NCBI GenBank assembly: GCA_029008595.1
Contig: JAQXJH010000003.1
Span: forward strand, 1-47,217
Origin: Bacillota bacterium
GTDB lineage: Bacteria; Bacillota; Clostridia; Oscillospirales; Acutalibacteraceae
DNA length: 47,217 nucleotides
Direction of reading: 5' to 3'
The position numbers and the translations under genes are program-made. Shown here piece after piece: positions 8,542-16,672 of this stretch (within the stretch, counting starts at the first letter, position 1; every line of letters begins with the position of its first letter). The notes under the pieces were generated by a model that did no database searches, was not told the DNA's origin, and was given only the letters and a program-made list of their open reading frames with translations.

Positions 8542-9453
8542 ATGCAGTATTTTGTTGAACCGCTTGTACCGACACAATCGCGTTTTTTTGACTGCCACTG
8601 CCAGTGCTGCGAGCGTGCCGGCGAAACGATGTGCCGCGCGCATATTCACGACTGGGTAGAGATCCTCTATTGTCTTTCCGGCAGCATGACCGCACTGCTC
8701 GGCAGCCGCGACTATCCGTTTGCGGCACACGATCTGCTGATCATCCCTTCCCATGAAGTACATCAGATCACGACCCTGACGAACGAGACGCACGAATACA
8801 TCGTGATCAAATTCCGACCAGACCTGATGATCACCTCGATGCAGCTGCAGTCGGAATATCGCTGTATTCTGCCGTTTTTAGTGCGCGGCGGCCCTTATCA
8901 GAAGCATTTTTCTGCCGCCGAGCTGGAAGATTCCGAGGTTCCGCGGCTCGCCCGTCACTTTGCCGAGGAATACAGCCGGATGCAGTACGGATATGAGATT
9001 GCCCTGAAAGCAGACTTTTACGGCCTGATCCTCTGGATCCTGCGCCGCTGGCACGAAACCTCTCCTCTGCCGGACCGGCACTCCTCCTCTCCGGAACAAA
9101 TGCAGCGGATGCAGCCCGTTCTGGATTATATCGGGAAAAATTTCGCCCAACCGATCACGGCAGCCGACGCTGCCAGGCTGTTTCATGTGAGCTACAGTTA
9201 TTTTTCCAAGCTCTTCTCCAAAGCTGCCGGATGCTCTTTCAGCGATTATGTAACGGCTGTACGGCTTTCCGCTGCCGAGCAGCTGCTGATCACCACGGAG
9301 AAATCCATTACGGAGATCTCGTTTGAAACCGGGTTTTCCGACCTGAGCTATTTTACGCGCCGGTTTACCGCCAAAAACGGGCTGACGCCGCGCGCTTACC
9401 GCAAAAAGTACCGCTGCAGTTCCGGTGGTCTGCCTTCCGCCGAAGAAAACTGA
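8542..9453 (+). CDS. AraC family transcriptional regulator
   Basis: A 303-residue regulator with an N-terminal cupin-like ligand-binding domain (HIHDWVEILYCLSGSMTALLGSRDYPFAAHDLLIIPSHEVH pattern, about 35-80) and a C-terminal double helix-turn-helix (about 200-300) ending in the family signature ISFETGFSDLSYFTRRFTAKNGLTPRAYR. The ATG at 8542 follows GGAGGG with 10-base spacing; an in-frame GTG at 8515 is less likely. Divergent orientation and a shared AT-rich promoter gap suggest it activates the two oxidoreductase genes, perhaps in response to their substrate. The ligand is unknown. Confidence 0.88.
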   Translation: MQYFVEPLVPTQSRFFDCHCQCCERAGETMCRAHIHDWVEILYCLSGSMTALLGSRDYPFAAHDLLIIPSHEVHQITTLTNETHEYIVIKFRPDLMITSMQLQSEYRCILPFLVRGGPYQKHFSAAELEDSEVPRLARHFAEEYSRMQYGYEIALKADFYGLILWILRRWHETSPLPDRHSSSPEQMQRMQPVLDYIGKNFAQPITAADAARLFHVSYSYFSKLFSKAAGCSFSDYVTAVRLSAAEQLLITTEKSITEISFETGFSDLSYFTRRFTAKNGLTPRAYRKKYRCSSGGLPSAEEN

Positions 9454-9482
9454 CCGTCTGCCGCAGCTCCGGCCCGATACAG

Positions 9483-9522
9483 AAAACGGTGCAGTCCCTT
9501 GCCGGGGCTGCACCGTTTTTTT
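9483..9522 (+). terminator. Terminator after the AraC gene
   Basis: Perfect stem AAAACGGTGCAG / CTGCACCGTTTT with a 13-base loop followed by a run of T residues. Confidence 0.9.
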
Positions 9523-9565
9523 CTGATCAATCAATTCCGGAATTTTTGACGCCGGACGGAAAAAT

Positions 9566-12010
9566 TCAGCTTTCCTCACGGAACGTAAAGTGATCCGACT
9601 CAAAATCGCAGCAGATCTTTCCGCTTTTTACGGAGCCGTCCAACAATTTTTCCGAAAGAGGATCCTCGATCCGGTTCTGGATCGCTCTGCGCAGCGGGCG
9701 CGCACCGTATGCCGGATCAAATCCCTGTTTTGCAACGGCGTCCACCGCGGCATCCGTAAACCGGATCTGTACGCCAAGCTCCTGCAGGCGGCTGCCCAGA
9801 GCCTGCAGCATGTTCTCTGCGATCTGCCGCAACTCCGGTTCTGTCAGCTGGTGGAAAACGATGGTCTCGTCCACACGGTTCAAAAATTCCGGCCGGAATG
9901 TATTCTTCAGCTCCGCCATGACCGTTTCGCTGATTGAGGCATCGCTCAGGCCGCTTTCGGAAAGAAAACCGAGACCCGCCTTTCGTTCTGTGATCTGCCG
10001 GGCGCCGACATTGGACGTCATGATGAGGATCGTGTTGCGGAAATTGACCGTTCTTCCCTGAGAATCGGTCAGACGGCCGTCCTCCAGGATCTGCAGCAGC
10101 ATGTTGAACACATCGGGGTGGGCTTTTTCGATCTCATCGAACAGAACGACCGAATAGGGCTTGCGGCGTACCTTTTCCGTCAGCTGACCGCCTTCCTCAA
10201 AACCGACATAACCGGGCGGAGAACCAACCAGCCGGGAGACCGTGTGCTTTTCCATATATTCGGACATATCCAGCCGGATCATGGCCGATTCGTCACCGAA
10301 CATCGCTTCGGCCAGCGCTTTGCAAAGCTCCGTTTTTCCGACGCCTGTCGGGCCGAGGAACAAAAAGGAGCCGATCGGCCGATGGGGATCCTTCAGCCCC
10401 ACCCTGCTGCGTCGAATCGCTTTTGCAACGGCGGAAACCGCCTCCTCCTGCCCGATCACACGGCGGTGCAGAACAGACTCCAGCTGCAGCAGCCGCTCAC
10501 TTTCTGTTTTGGTCAGCTGCTGTGCAGGGATTCCTGTCCAGCCTGCAACGATCCCGGCAATATCCTCCGGCGTAACAATGCCGGACTGCTGGCCGTTCTG
10601 CGCCTCCATCCGGCGTTTTGCCTCTTCGACCTCCTGCTGCAGCCTGTGTTCTTCGTCGCGCAGGCGTGCTGCGTTTTCAAATTCCTGCGCATTGACCGCA
10701 GCGGCTTTTTCCTGCGCAAGCTCCTTGAGCCGCTTTTCTTTTTTCTGCAGCTCCGGCGGCGCTGTGTAGGCGCGCAGCCGCACACGGGAAGCCGCTTCGT
10801 CGATCAGGTCGATGGCTTTGTCCGGCAGGAACCGGTCGGCGATATACCGGGAGGAAAGTCTGACGGCCGCCCGGATCGATTCGTCGGTAATTTTGACTTT
10901 GTGGTGCGCTTCGTACCGGTCGCGCAGGCCGAGCAGGATCTGTTCCGCTTCCTCTTCGCTCGGTTCTCCGACCGTGACCGGCTGAAAACGGCGTTCCAGC
11001 GCGGCATCCTTTTCAATATATTTCCGATATTCCTCGATGGTCGTCGCGCCGATCACCTGCAGATCGCCTTTTGTCAGCGACGGCTTGAGAATATTGGCGG
11101 CATCCGTTGCGCCTTCCGCCGCTCCTGCGCCGATGATCGTATGCAGCTCGTCGATAAACAGAATAATATTCCCGGCCTTTTTGACATCCTCGATCACATT
11201 GCGGATCCGTTCCTCAAAATCCCCGCGATATTTTGTTCCGGCGACCATACCGGTCAGATCGAGCGAAACGATTTTCTTCCCCTGCAGCAGATCGGGCACC
11301 TCTCCGGCGGCAATTTTCAGCGCCAGTCCCTCTGCGATCGCCGTTTTTCCGACTCCCGGCTCGCCGATCAGGCAGGGGTTATTTTTCGTTCTCCGGCTGA
11401 GGATCTGGATCACGCGCTCAATCTCCTTCTGCCGGCCGATCACAGGATCGATGGTTCCCTTGCCCGCCTCCTCGGTCAGATCGCGGCCGAACGTGCGCCA
11501 GGATTCCTTTCCCTTTTGCTGCGCGGTGCCGGGAACCTGCTGCTCTTCGGCGGCCGGATTCTGCGCCGCTGCGATCCCGACGGCGTTGAGCACCTCGCGG
11601 ACGATGGCGCCTTTTTCAGCATTGAAGGATTCCAGATACCGCACGGCATAGCTCTGGCCGTCGTCCAGCAGCGCCAGCAAAAGGTGTTCCGTTCCCACAT
11701 AAGGGTGGCGCAGCTGGGCGCTGTGCAGCACGGCGAGCTGAAGCACACGCTTGCTGCGCGGCGTAAAATCCTCAATGGAGAGCGCCGTTCGGCTGCCCTG
11801 CCCCTGAGACTGAACGATCCGGCTGCGCAGCGCATCCGGTGTAACGCCGTATTTCTGCAGCACCGACGCCGCCACTCCGCTTTCTTCTGCCGCCAGGCCA
11901 TAAAGCAGGTGTTCGCTGCCGATATACGTATGTCCCAGCTCCTGCGCAATTTCTATGGCAAGATTTACGGCGCGGTTCGCCTTTTCCGTAAATTTATCAA
12001 ATTGATACAT
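9566..12010 (-). CDS. clpC: ATP-dependent Clp protease ATPase subunit ClpC
   Basis: An 814-residue class I Hsp100 unfoldase that feeds substrates to ClpP. Domains in order: N-domain with two Clp-N repeats (about 1-145), first AAA+ module with Walker A GEPGVGKTAI near 213, a middle coiled-coil region containing a UVR-like segment (AQEFENAARLRDEEHRL), second AAA+ module with GPTGVGKTEL near 550, and a C-terminal D2-small domain. The MYQFDKFTEKANRAV start is typical and AAGGAG precedes the ATG. It is the last gene of ctsR-mcsA-mcsB-clpC, 14 bases after mcsB, so CtsR represses it and McsB acts as its adaptor. ClpP itself is not in the window. Confidence 0.97.
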   Translation of the reverse strand: MYQFDKFTEKANRAVNLAIEIAQELGHTYIGSEHLLYGLAAEESGVAASVLQKYGVTPDALRSRIVQSQGQGSRTALSIEDFTPRSKRVLQLAVLHSAQLRHPYVGTEHLLLALLDDGQSYAVRYLESFNAEKGAIVREVLNAVGIAAAQNPAAEEQQVPGTAQQKGKESWRTFGRDLTEEAGKGTIDPVIGRQKEIERVIQILSRRTKNNPCLIGEPGVGKTAIAEGLALKIAAGEVPDLLQGKKIVSLDLTGMVAGTKYRGDFEERIRNVIEDVKKAGNIILFIDELHTIIGAGAAEGATDAANILKPSLTKGDLQVIGATTIEEYRKYIEKDAALERRFQPVTVGEPSEEEAEQILLGLRDRYEAHHKVKITDESIRAAVRLSSRYIADRFLPDKAIDLIDEAASRVRLRAYTAPPELQKKEKRLKELAQEKAAAVNAQEFENAARLRDEEHRLQQEVEEAKRRMEAQNGQQSGIVTPEDIAGIVAGWTGIPAQQLTKTESERLLQLESVLHRRVIGQEEAVSAVAKAIRRSRVGLKDPHRPIGSFLFLGPTGVGKTELCKALAEAMFGDESAMIRLDMSEYMEKHTVSRLVGSPPGYVGFEEGGQLTEKVRRKPYSVVLFDEIEKAHPDVFNMLLQILEDGRLTDSQGRTVNFRNTILIMTSNVGARQITERKAGLGFLSESGLSDASISETVMAELKNTFRPEFLNRVDETIVFHQLTEPELRQIAENMLQALGSRLQELGVQIRFTDAAVDAVAKQGFDPAYGARPLRRAIQNRIEDPLSEKLLDGSVKSGKICCDFESDHFTFREES

Positions 12011-12024
12011 CCTGTGTCAACTCC

Positions 12025-13071
12025 TTATTCCTCCGCGGCAGGCTCGCATTCCTCCGCTTTATGAAGCGCCGCACGGACCTTTGCCGCACGGAGCCGGTCG
12101 CGCTGCGCAGGTTCCAGCGCTTTTCCTTCTCCGATGGAGATCGAAGCCGGCTGAACCTGCTGCATCAGCCGGTTCAGTTCCTGCTGCGACACACCGGCGA
12201 TCCACTGTTCCGCCACCCCTACGCGCACCTGAGAAAGCAAAACCATAAATTCGTCATTGGAAAGCAGCCGCGCGTTCTTCAGCAGCCCCAGCGAACGCAG
12301 CACCACGTCCTGCACCTTCTCGCTCTTCATCAGCGAGGCTCTGGCGGCGCGTTCCTGCGCGATGAGCTGGCGCGCAATGTTGTTCAGGTTATCGATAGCC
12401 GAATGCTCCGAAAGGCCCAGCGTCACCTGATTGGAGAGCTGATAAATCGCGCCCTTCGGTTCGCTGCCTTCGCCGTAAATGCCGCGGAGCGTCAGCCCCA
12501 GTTTGGAAAGATTTGCTGCGATCCGCTGCATCATGCCGTTTTCCTGCATCGCGGGCAGATGCATCATCAGCGAAGCGCGCATCCCGGTTCCCAGATTGGT
12601 CGGGCATTGCGTCAGGTAGCCGAATTCGTCGTCAAACGCAAACGGCAGCCTGTTTTCCAGAAATTGATCCATCTCTTCGGCCCGGTCGTATGCCTCCTGC
12701 AGACAGAAGCCGGGCAGCAGCACCTGCAGCCGCAGATGGTCTTCTTCGTTCAGCATGGCGGAAAACGAATCGTCTTCGCTGCGGATCAGAACGCGCCCCG
12801 GCAGCGGATCGGTAAATTCGGGACTGATCAGATGCTGCTCCACCAGTGCAACCGCCTGTATTCTGCTCAGCGAAGAGATCTCCACGGCGTGCAGCACTCC
12901 GGCCGGCGTTTGCCCTTCCAGAACCGCACAGATCTGCTTTGCTGCCGCGCAGCGCATCGCATCGTTCATTACGGCGGGAAACGGGATCCCGCGCAGATTT
13001 CTTGCCAGCCTGATACGCGTGCTCAGAATAATATCGGAAAAGGCGTCTTCTTCAGGATTGTATCTCATCAT
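12025..13071 (-). CDS. mcsB: Protein arginine kinase McsB
   Basis: A 348-residue phosphagen-kinase-fold enzyme that phosphorylates arginines of CtsR and of damaged proteins, marking them for ClpCP. Visible features are the N-terminal STRIRLARNL motif, the loop CPTNLGTG near 155-162 with the conserved cysteine, and MRASLMMHLPA after it. AGGAGG lies upstream of two adjacent ATG codons (13071, 13068); the first is used here. It overlaps the end of mcsA by 20 bases, indicating coupling. Confidence 0.95.
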   Translation of the reverse strand: MMRYNPEEDAFSDIILSTRIRLARNLRGIPFPAVMNDAMRCAAAKQICAVLEGQTPAGVLHAVEISSLSRIQAVALVEQHLISPEFTDPLPGRVLIRSEDDSFSAMLNEEDHLRLQVLLPGFCLQEAYDRAEEMDQFLENRLPFAFDDEFGYLTQCPTNLGTGMRASLMMHLPAMQENGMMQRIAANLSKLGLTLRGIYGEGSEPKGAIYQLSNQVTLGLSEHSAIDNLNNIARQLIAQERAARASLMKSEKVQDVVLRSLGLLKNARLLSNDEFMVLLSQVRVGVAEQWIAGVSQQELNRLMQQVQPASISIGEGKALEPAQRDRLRAAKVRAALHKAEECEPAAEE

Positions 13072-13579
13072 GACCGTCCTCCTGTTCGTTCTCCTCCATG
13101 GCGCGGATCTCGTCCCGAAGGGTCACTGCTTCTTCAAAATTTTCCTCTTCGATCGCCTGCGCCAGCTTTTTGCGCGCTTCCTCCAACCGGGCGCTGTGCT
13201 GCGCTTTTCTGCTGGCAGAAGCCGGAACATGACCGACGTGATGCGTGTTTCCGTGGATCCGCTGGATCGAGGGAAGCAGCCGTTCACGGAACACCTCGTA
13301 ACACTGCGCACACCCCACCCGGCCGCTGCGCACCAGATCGGCAAAGGTGCAGCCGCAGCAAGGACAGCGCGTTTCCGCCACTGCCGGCGCCCGGCGGTTC
13401 CCCTCGCCCAGCACGCTGCCGATCAGATCGCCGAAATTCAACGAAAAGCTGCTGAACAGTCCTCCATATCCCAGCTTTGCAGCACAGTCGGCGCAAAGAT
13501 AGTATTCCTGGATTTCTCCGTTTACAATCTGTTTGATATGCGTTATCGCATTCTTTTTTCCGCAGGATTGACAAATCAT
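13052..13579 (-). CDS. mcsA: McsA, zinc-binding activator of McsB
   Basis: A 175-residue cytoplasmic cofactor needed for McsB kinase activity and CtsR control. Cysteines sit in two zinc-binding groups, C3/C6 with C29/C32 and C72/C74/C75/C77 with C90/C93. The C-terminal UVR motif (LAQAIEEENFEEAVTLRDEIRAMEE) is the known contact region for Clp and McsB partners. The start at 13579 (MICQSCGKKN) follows AAAGGTGG; a longer in-frame form lacks family similarity. Second gene of the operon, 28 bases after ctsR. Confidence 0.92.
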   Translation of the reverse strand: MICQSCGKKNAITHIKQIVNGEIQEYYLCADCAAKLGYGGLFSSFSLNFGDLIGSVLGEGNRRAPAVAETRCPCCGCTFADLVRSGRVGCAQCYEVFRERLLPSIQRIHGNTHHVGHVPASASRKAQHSARLEEARKKLAQAIEEENFEEAVTLRDEIRAMEENEQEDGHDEIQS

Positions 13580-13607
13580 TGATAAAACCACCTTTCGATC
13601 CGGCATG

Positions 13608-14066
13608 TTATTCCGAACGCAGCAGCGTGACCAGCATGTTCTTCATCAGCTCCGCGCGGATCCCGGCACGGTCAGCAGGCGCACATTTCAGCAGCGACCG
13701 TTCCGAAAGAACGGAAAGCATCAGCCCGGACGCTTCCTCGCTGAGATAACCGGGCGCCGCCAGATTGCAGATGATCGCCCGCGCGCTGCGCAGATCGATC
13801 TCCTCGCCGATCGAATGAACCGCATGCATCAGCGCCGGTGTCCGATCCATTTGAATCCGGGTGATCCGGATGCATCCCCCTCCGCCGCGCCGGCTTTCGA
13901 CGATATAGCCCCGTTCCGGCGTAAAGCGGGAGGTCAGCACATAATTGATCTGGCTCGGCACACAGCCGAACGATTCCGCCAGCTCGTTGCGCTGGATCTC
14001 GGCAGTACCATGGCTGGCCTCCAGCTCTTTGATGATGTATTGTGTCAGCAGCTCACTGATACACAT
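13608..14066 (-). CDS. ctsR: Transcriptional repressor CtsR
   Basis: A 152-residue class III heat-shock repressor. The N-terminal winged helix-turn-helix (about 1-70) contains RNELAESFGCVPSQINYVL and the glycine-rich wing R60-GGGG-61-64, which in characterised CtsR proteins acts as the thermosensor. The C-terminal domain mediates dimerisation and McsB contact. The start at 14066 (MCISELLTQYI) agrees with the family N-terminus and has GGAAGGG upstream; an extension to 14165 would run through its own operator. First gene of ctsR-mcsA-mcsB-clpC and autoregulated. Confidence 0.95.
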   Translation of the reverse strand: MCISELLTQYIIKELEASHGTAEIQRNELAESFGCVPSQINYVLTSRFTPERGYIVESRRGGGGCIRITRIQMDRTPALMHAVHSIGEEIDLRSARAIICNLAAPGYLSEEASGLMLSVLSERSLLKCAPADRAGIRAELMKNMLVTLLRSE

Positions 14067-14110
14067 TTTCAAACGTCCCTTCCAATCGATCTGCCCGAAA
14101 AAAGCAGAAC

Positions 14111-14133
14111 TTTGACTTTGACCATCTTTGACT
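14111..14133 (-). promoter_or_regulatory. CtsR operator with three heptads
   Basis: On the minus strand AGTCAAA-GAT-GGTCAAA matches the CtsR tandem heptad consensus (RGTCAAA, 3-base gap, RGTCAAA), and a third GTCAAA copy follows directly. It lies just downstream of the -10 box, over the predicted transcription start. Confidence 0.9.
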
Positions 14134-14136
14134 TTA

Positions 14137-14165
14137 ATTATACCGTACGTTTTTTTCTGCGTCAA
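14137..14165 (-). promoter_or_regulatory. Sigma-A promoter of the ctsR operon
   Basis: TTGACG, 17 bp, TATAAT on the minus strand, immediately followed by the CtsR operator. Confidence 0.9.
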
Positions 14166-14216
14166 GTCTTCCGGAACGATCCTTCCGGATCGGATACGGG
14201 AAAAATTGCATTTGAC

Positions 14217-14244
14217 TTGAAAAAAAGAAGGAAATGATTATAAT
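14217..14244 (+). promoter_or_regulatory. Promoter of ktrB-ktrA
   Basis: TTGAAA at 14217-14222, 16 bp, TATAAT at 14239-14244. A TTGACT at 14212 would give a too long 21-bp spacer. It is divergent from the ctsR promoter. Confidence 0.7.
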
Positions 14245-14298
14245 ATAAGTTACTTTCAGATATTTTCAAAACAATAACAGGGAAAGGGGGCGGAAACG

Positions 14299-15645
14299 AC
14301 GGTCAAGTCTCGCTTTTCGCTTTCCAATACACAAATCATTACACTGGGCTTTTTGGGGATTCTTTTTTTCGGCGCGGTATTGCTGACGCTCCCCGCTGCC
14401 GCGCGCTCCGGTGAGTCCACTCCGTTTATCAACTCTCTGTTCACCGCAACCTCTGCCACCTGTGTAACGGGTCTGGTCGTCTATGACACCTGGACGCACT
14501 GGACGCCGTTCGGGCAGGCCGTGATTCTGGTTCTGATCCAGACCGGCGGGCTGGGCTTTATGACGATCATCTCGCTGTTTTCCGTCTTTATGAAACGCAA
14601 GATCAGTCTGCATGAACGCCGCCTGCTGATGCAGTCGGTCGGAACGATGCGCGTGGGCGGGATCATCCGGCTGATCAAGCGGATCGCGCTCGGCACCCTG
14701 TTTTTTGAAGGGATCGGCGCGGCGCTGCTGGCGATTCGGTTTTGTCCCGATATGGGGTTTGCGCGCGGGCTGTGGTACTCCGTTTTTCATTCCGTTTCCG
14801 CCTTCTGCAACGCCGGATTTGATCTGATGGGATACCGGGAGCAGTTTTCTTCCCTGACGTTCTTCCGGGACGATCCTCTCGTCAACCTGACGATCACCGC
14901 TCTGGTCATCATCGGCGGATTGGGATTTCTGGTGTGGGAGGATCTGATCACGCAGATCCGTCACCGCCACCACTTACAGCTGCACACCAAGATCGTTCTT
15001 TCCGCAACGGGGCTGCTGCTGCTGTTCAGCTTTGTATCCTTCTTCTTTCTGGAGGCCGACCACAGCATGGCAGGCCTTTCGTTGGGCGACCGGCTGTTGG
15101 CGTCATGGTTTCAGGCCGTTACTCCCCGCACGGCAGGCTTCAATACCGTTGATCTTGCAGCGCTTTCGCCGGGCGGCGACCTGACCACGATCTTTCTGAT
15201 GTTTATCGGCGGCAGCCCCGGTTCCACGGCCGGCGGCATCAAGACCACAACGCTTGCCGTCATGTTTTTGTGCACTGCTGCCTCGGCGCGCCAGCAAAAC
15301 GGCTGCACGATCTTCAAGCGCAGGCTGACGGGAGATCTGATGCAGCAGGCCAGCGCGATCGTGACGATTTATCTGATCGCCGTGATCGCCGGAACGGTTC
15401 TGTTGACCGCATTGGAACCGATTACGCTGACCGAAGCGCTGTTCGAGGTCTGCTCTGCCGCCGGTACGGTCGGCCTGACCAAGGGGATCACCCCGCTGCT
15501 CGGAAACGCTTCCAAAATCCTGCTGATGATCCTGATGTTCGGCGGCCGCGTGGGCGGCCTGACCCTGATTCTTGTCTTCTGGGAAGGAAAGCCTCATGTC
15601 AATGCACCGCTGAAACGGCCGAAGGAGCGGATCCTGATCGGTTAA
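14299..15645 (+). CDS. ktrB: Potassium uptake channel subunit KtrB/TrkH, start codon non-canonical
   Basis: A 448-residue (as drawn) membrane subunit of a Ktr/Trk K+ (or Na+-coupled K+) transporter. The four selectivity-filter loops are visible: TSATCVTGL, SAFCNAGFD, PRTAGFNTV and AAGTVGLTKG. No ATG, GTG or TTG precedes the conserved N-terminal segment SNTQIITLGF; the reading frame is closed by TAA at 14275. The best Shine-Dalgarno (AAAGGGGG, 14283-14290) lies 8 bases ahead of ACG at 14299 (5 ahead of ACG at 14296), so ACG is proposed as start. A TTG at 14353 is the first ordinary start but would cut into the first membrane helix and has no ribosome site. An ATG-to-ACG mutation or sequence error is possible. 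ktrA follows 28 bases later. Confidence 0.85.
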   Translation, partial: TVKSRFSLSNTQIITLGFLGILFFGAVLLTLPAAARSGESTPFINSLFTATSATCVTGLVVYDTWTHWTPFGQAVILVLIQTGGLGFMTIISLFSVFMKRKISLHERRLLMQSVGTMRVGGIIRLIKRIALGTLFFEGIGAALLAIRFCPDMGFARGLWYSVFHSVSAFCNAGFDLMGYREQFSSLTFFRDDPLVNLTITALVIIGGLGFLVWEDLITQIRHRHHLQLHTKIVLSATGLLLLFSFVSFFFLEADHSMAGLSLGDRLLASWFQAVTPRTAGFNTVDLAALSPGGDLTTIFLMFIGGSPGSTAGGIKTTTLAVMFLCTAASARQQNGCTIFKRRLTGDLMQQASAIVTIYLIAVIAGTVLLTALEPITLTEALFEVCSAAGTVGLTKGITPLLGNASKILLMILMFGGRVGGLTLILVFWEGKPHVNAPLKRPKERILIG

Positions 15646-15673
15646 CGATAGGTTTGGAAAGGAATCGATAATA

Positions 15674-16324
15674 ATGAAATCAGTACTTGTGATCGGCATG
15701 GGGCGTTTTGGAAGAACCCTTGCCATGAAAATGCAGCAGCTGAAAAATGCTGTGATGATCGTTGACCAGGACGAGGCGATCATAGAAGAGCTTGCGCCGC
15801 AGTTTACGGACGCTTATATCGGCGACTGCACAAACGAAGCCGTTCTGCGTTCGCTCGGCGTGAATAATTTTGACCTCTGCTTTGTTGCGATCGGCGAAAA
15901 TTTTCAGTCTTCGCTGGAAATCACCTCTCTGCTGAAAGAGCTTGGCGCCAAATACGTTGTTTCAAAGGCAAGCCGCGATATTCAGGCAAAGTTTCTCCGG
16001 CAGAGCGGCGCCGACGAAGTGGTGTATCCGGAACGTGATATGGCGGAAAAGCTGGCGATCCGCCACAACGCGAAAAACATCTTCGATTACATTGAGCTGA
16101 CGCCGGAGGTCGCCATTTATGAGATTCCGATCATGCGCAGCTGGTCCGGCCAAAGCATCGCTTCGCTGAACATCCGGCGCAAATATAACGTTAATATTCT
16201 GGCGATCAAAAACGGCGCGGCGATCAAATCGCTCCCCGGCGGCGATTATGTTTTTGAAAAAGGCGATCATGTGATTATCGTCGGAAAATTTGCCGATGTG
16301 TCCCGGCTGACGGAAAGAACCTGA
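15674..16324 (+). CDS. ktrA: Potassium uptake regulatory subunit KtrA/TrkA
   Basis: A 216-residue cytoplasmic RCK protein that forms the octameric gating ring beneath KtrB. The N-terminal Rossmann domain has GMGRFG near 8-13 and an acidic end of strand 2 (IVDQDEA); it binds ATP/ADP or NAD in known homologues. The C-terminal TrkA-C domain covers about 135-216 (IPIMRSWSGQSIASLNIRRKYNVNILAIKNG). AAAGGA precedes the ATG. Same operon as ktrB. Confidence 0.94.
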   Translation: MKSVLVIGMGRFGRTLAMKMQQLKNAVMIVDQDEAIIEELAPQFTDAYIGDCTNEAVLRSLGVNNFDLCFVAIGENFQSSLEITSLLKELGAKYVVSKASRDIQAKFLRQSGADEVVYPERDMAEKLAIRHNAKNIFDYIELTPEVAIYEIPIMRSWSGQSIASLNIRRKYNVNILAIKNGAAIKSLPGGDYVFEKGDHVIIVGKFADVSRLTERT

Positions 16325-16393
16325 AAATGTTGTAACCACTTCTGCCAGTCCTCCGTATACTATGGTGAACTCTAAATCAAGGAGGATTCGCTT

Positions 16394-16549
16394 ATGTGTA
16401 ACAACGGTCTTTTCGGTGGCAACTGCTGCATCTGGATCATCATTCTGCTGGTTCTGTTCTGCTGCTGCGGCAACGGTTTCGGCGAATGCGGCAACAACGG
16501 ATGCGGATGCAACAACGGATGCGGCAATGACTGCGGCTGCGGCTGCTGA
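16394..16549 (+). CDS. Cysteine/glycine-rich single-span mini-protein
   Basis: A 51-residue protein with 13 cysteines (25 percent). After a short N-terminus (MCNNGLFGGNCC) comes one hydrophobic helix (IWIIILLVLF, 13-22), then CCC and a Gly/Asn/Cys tail with CG, GCGC and NNGCG repeats ending in CGCGC. AAGGAGG sits 8 bases before the ATG, and a strong terminator follows at once, so it is very likely expressed. The arrangement of short hydrophobic segment and low-complexity tail resembles small spore or membrane mini-proteins of Firmicutes, but I do not recognise a named family. Cysteine spacing suggests metal binding or extensive disulphide/thiol cross-linking. It stands alone after ktrA. Confidence 0.75.
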   Translation: MCNNGLFGGNCCIWIIILLVLFCCCGNGFGECGNNGCGCNNGCGNDCGCGC

Positions 16550-16578
16550 GTGTCTGAGCATCCTTCCGTAAAGGAAGG

Positions 16579-16610
16579 GGCGGGCTCCTGTTTGGGGGCC
16601 CGCCTTTTTT
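16579..16610 (+). terminator. Terminator after the cysteine-rich gene
   Basis: GC-rich stem GGCGGGC / GCCCGCC (extended by flanking pairs) followed by TTTTTT. A smaller hairpin CTTCC-GTAAA-GGAAG precedes it at about 16563-16577. Confidence 0.9.
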
Positions 16611-16672
16611 GTATTCTTTCTTTTACTTTCAAGCCGGCAATCATTCAGATCTCCGGTCATCTTCCGCGTGCT

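Noticed and set aside
10118..12064. 648-codon open frame on the plus strand
   Set aside because: Complete antisense shadow of clpC without ribosome site or recognisable domains.
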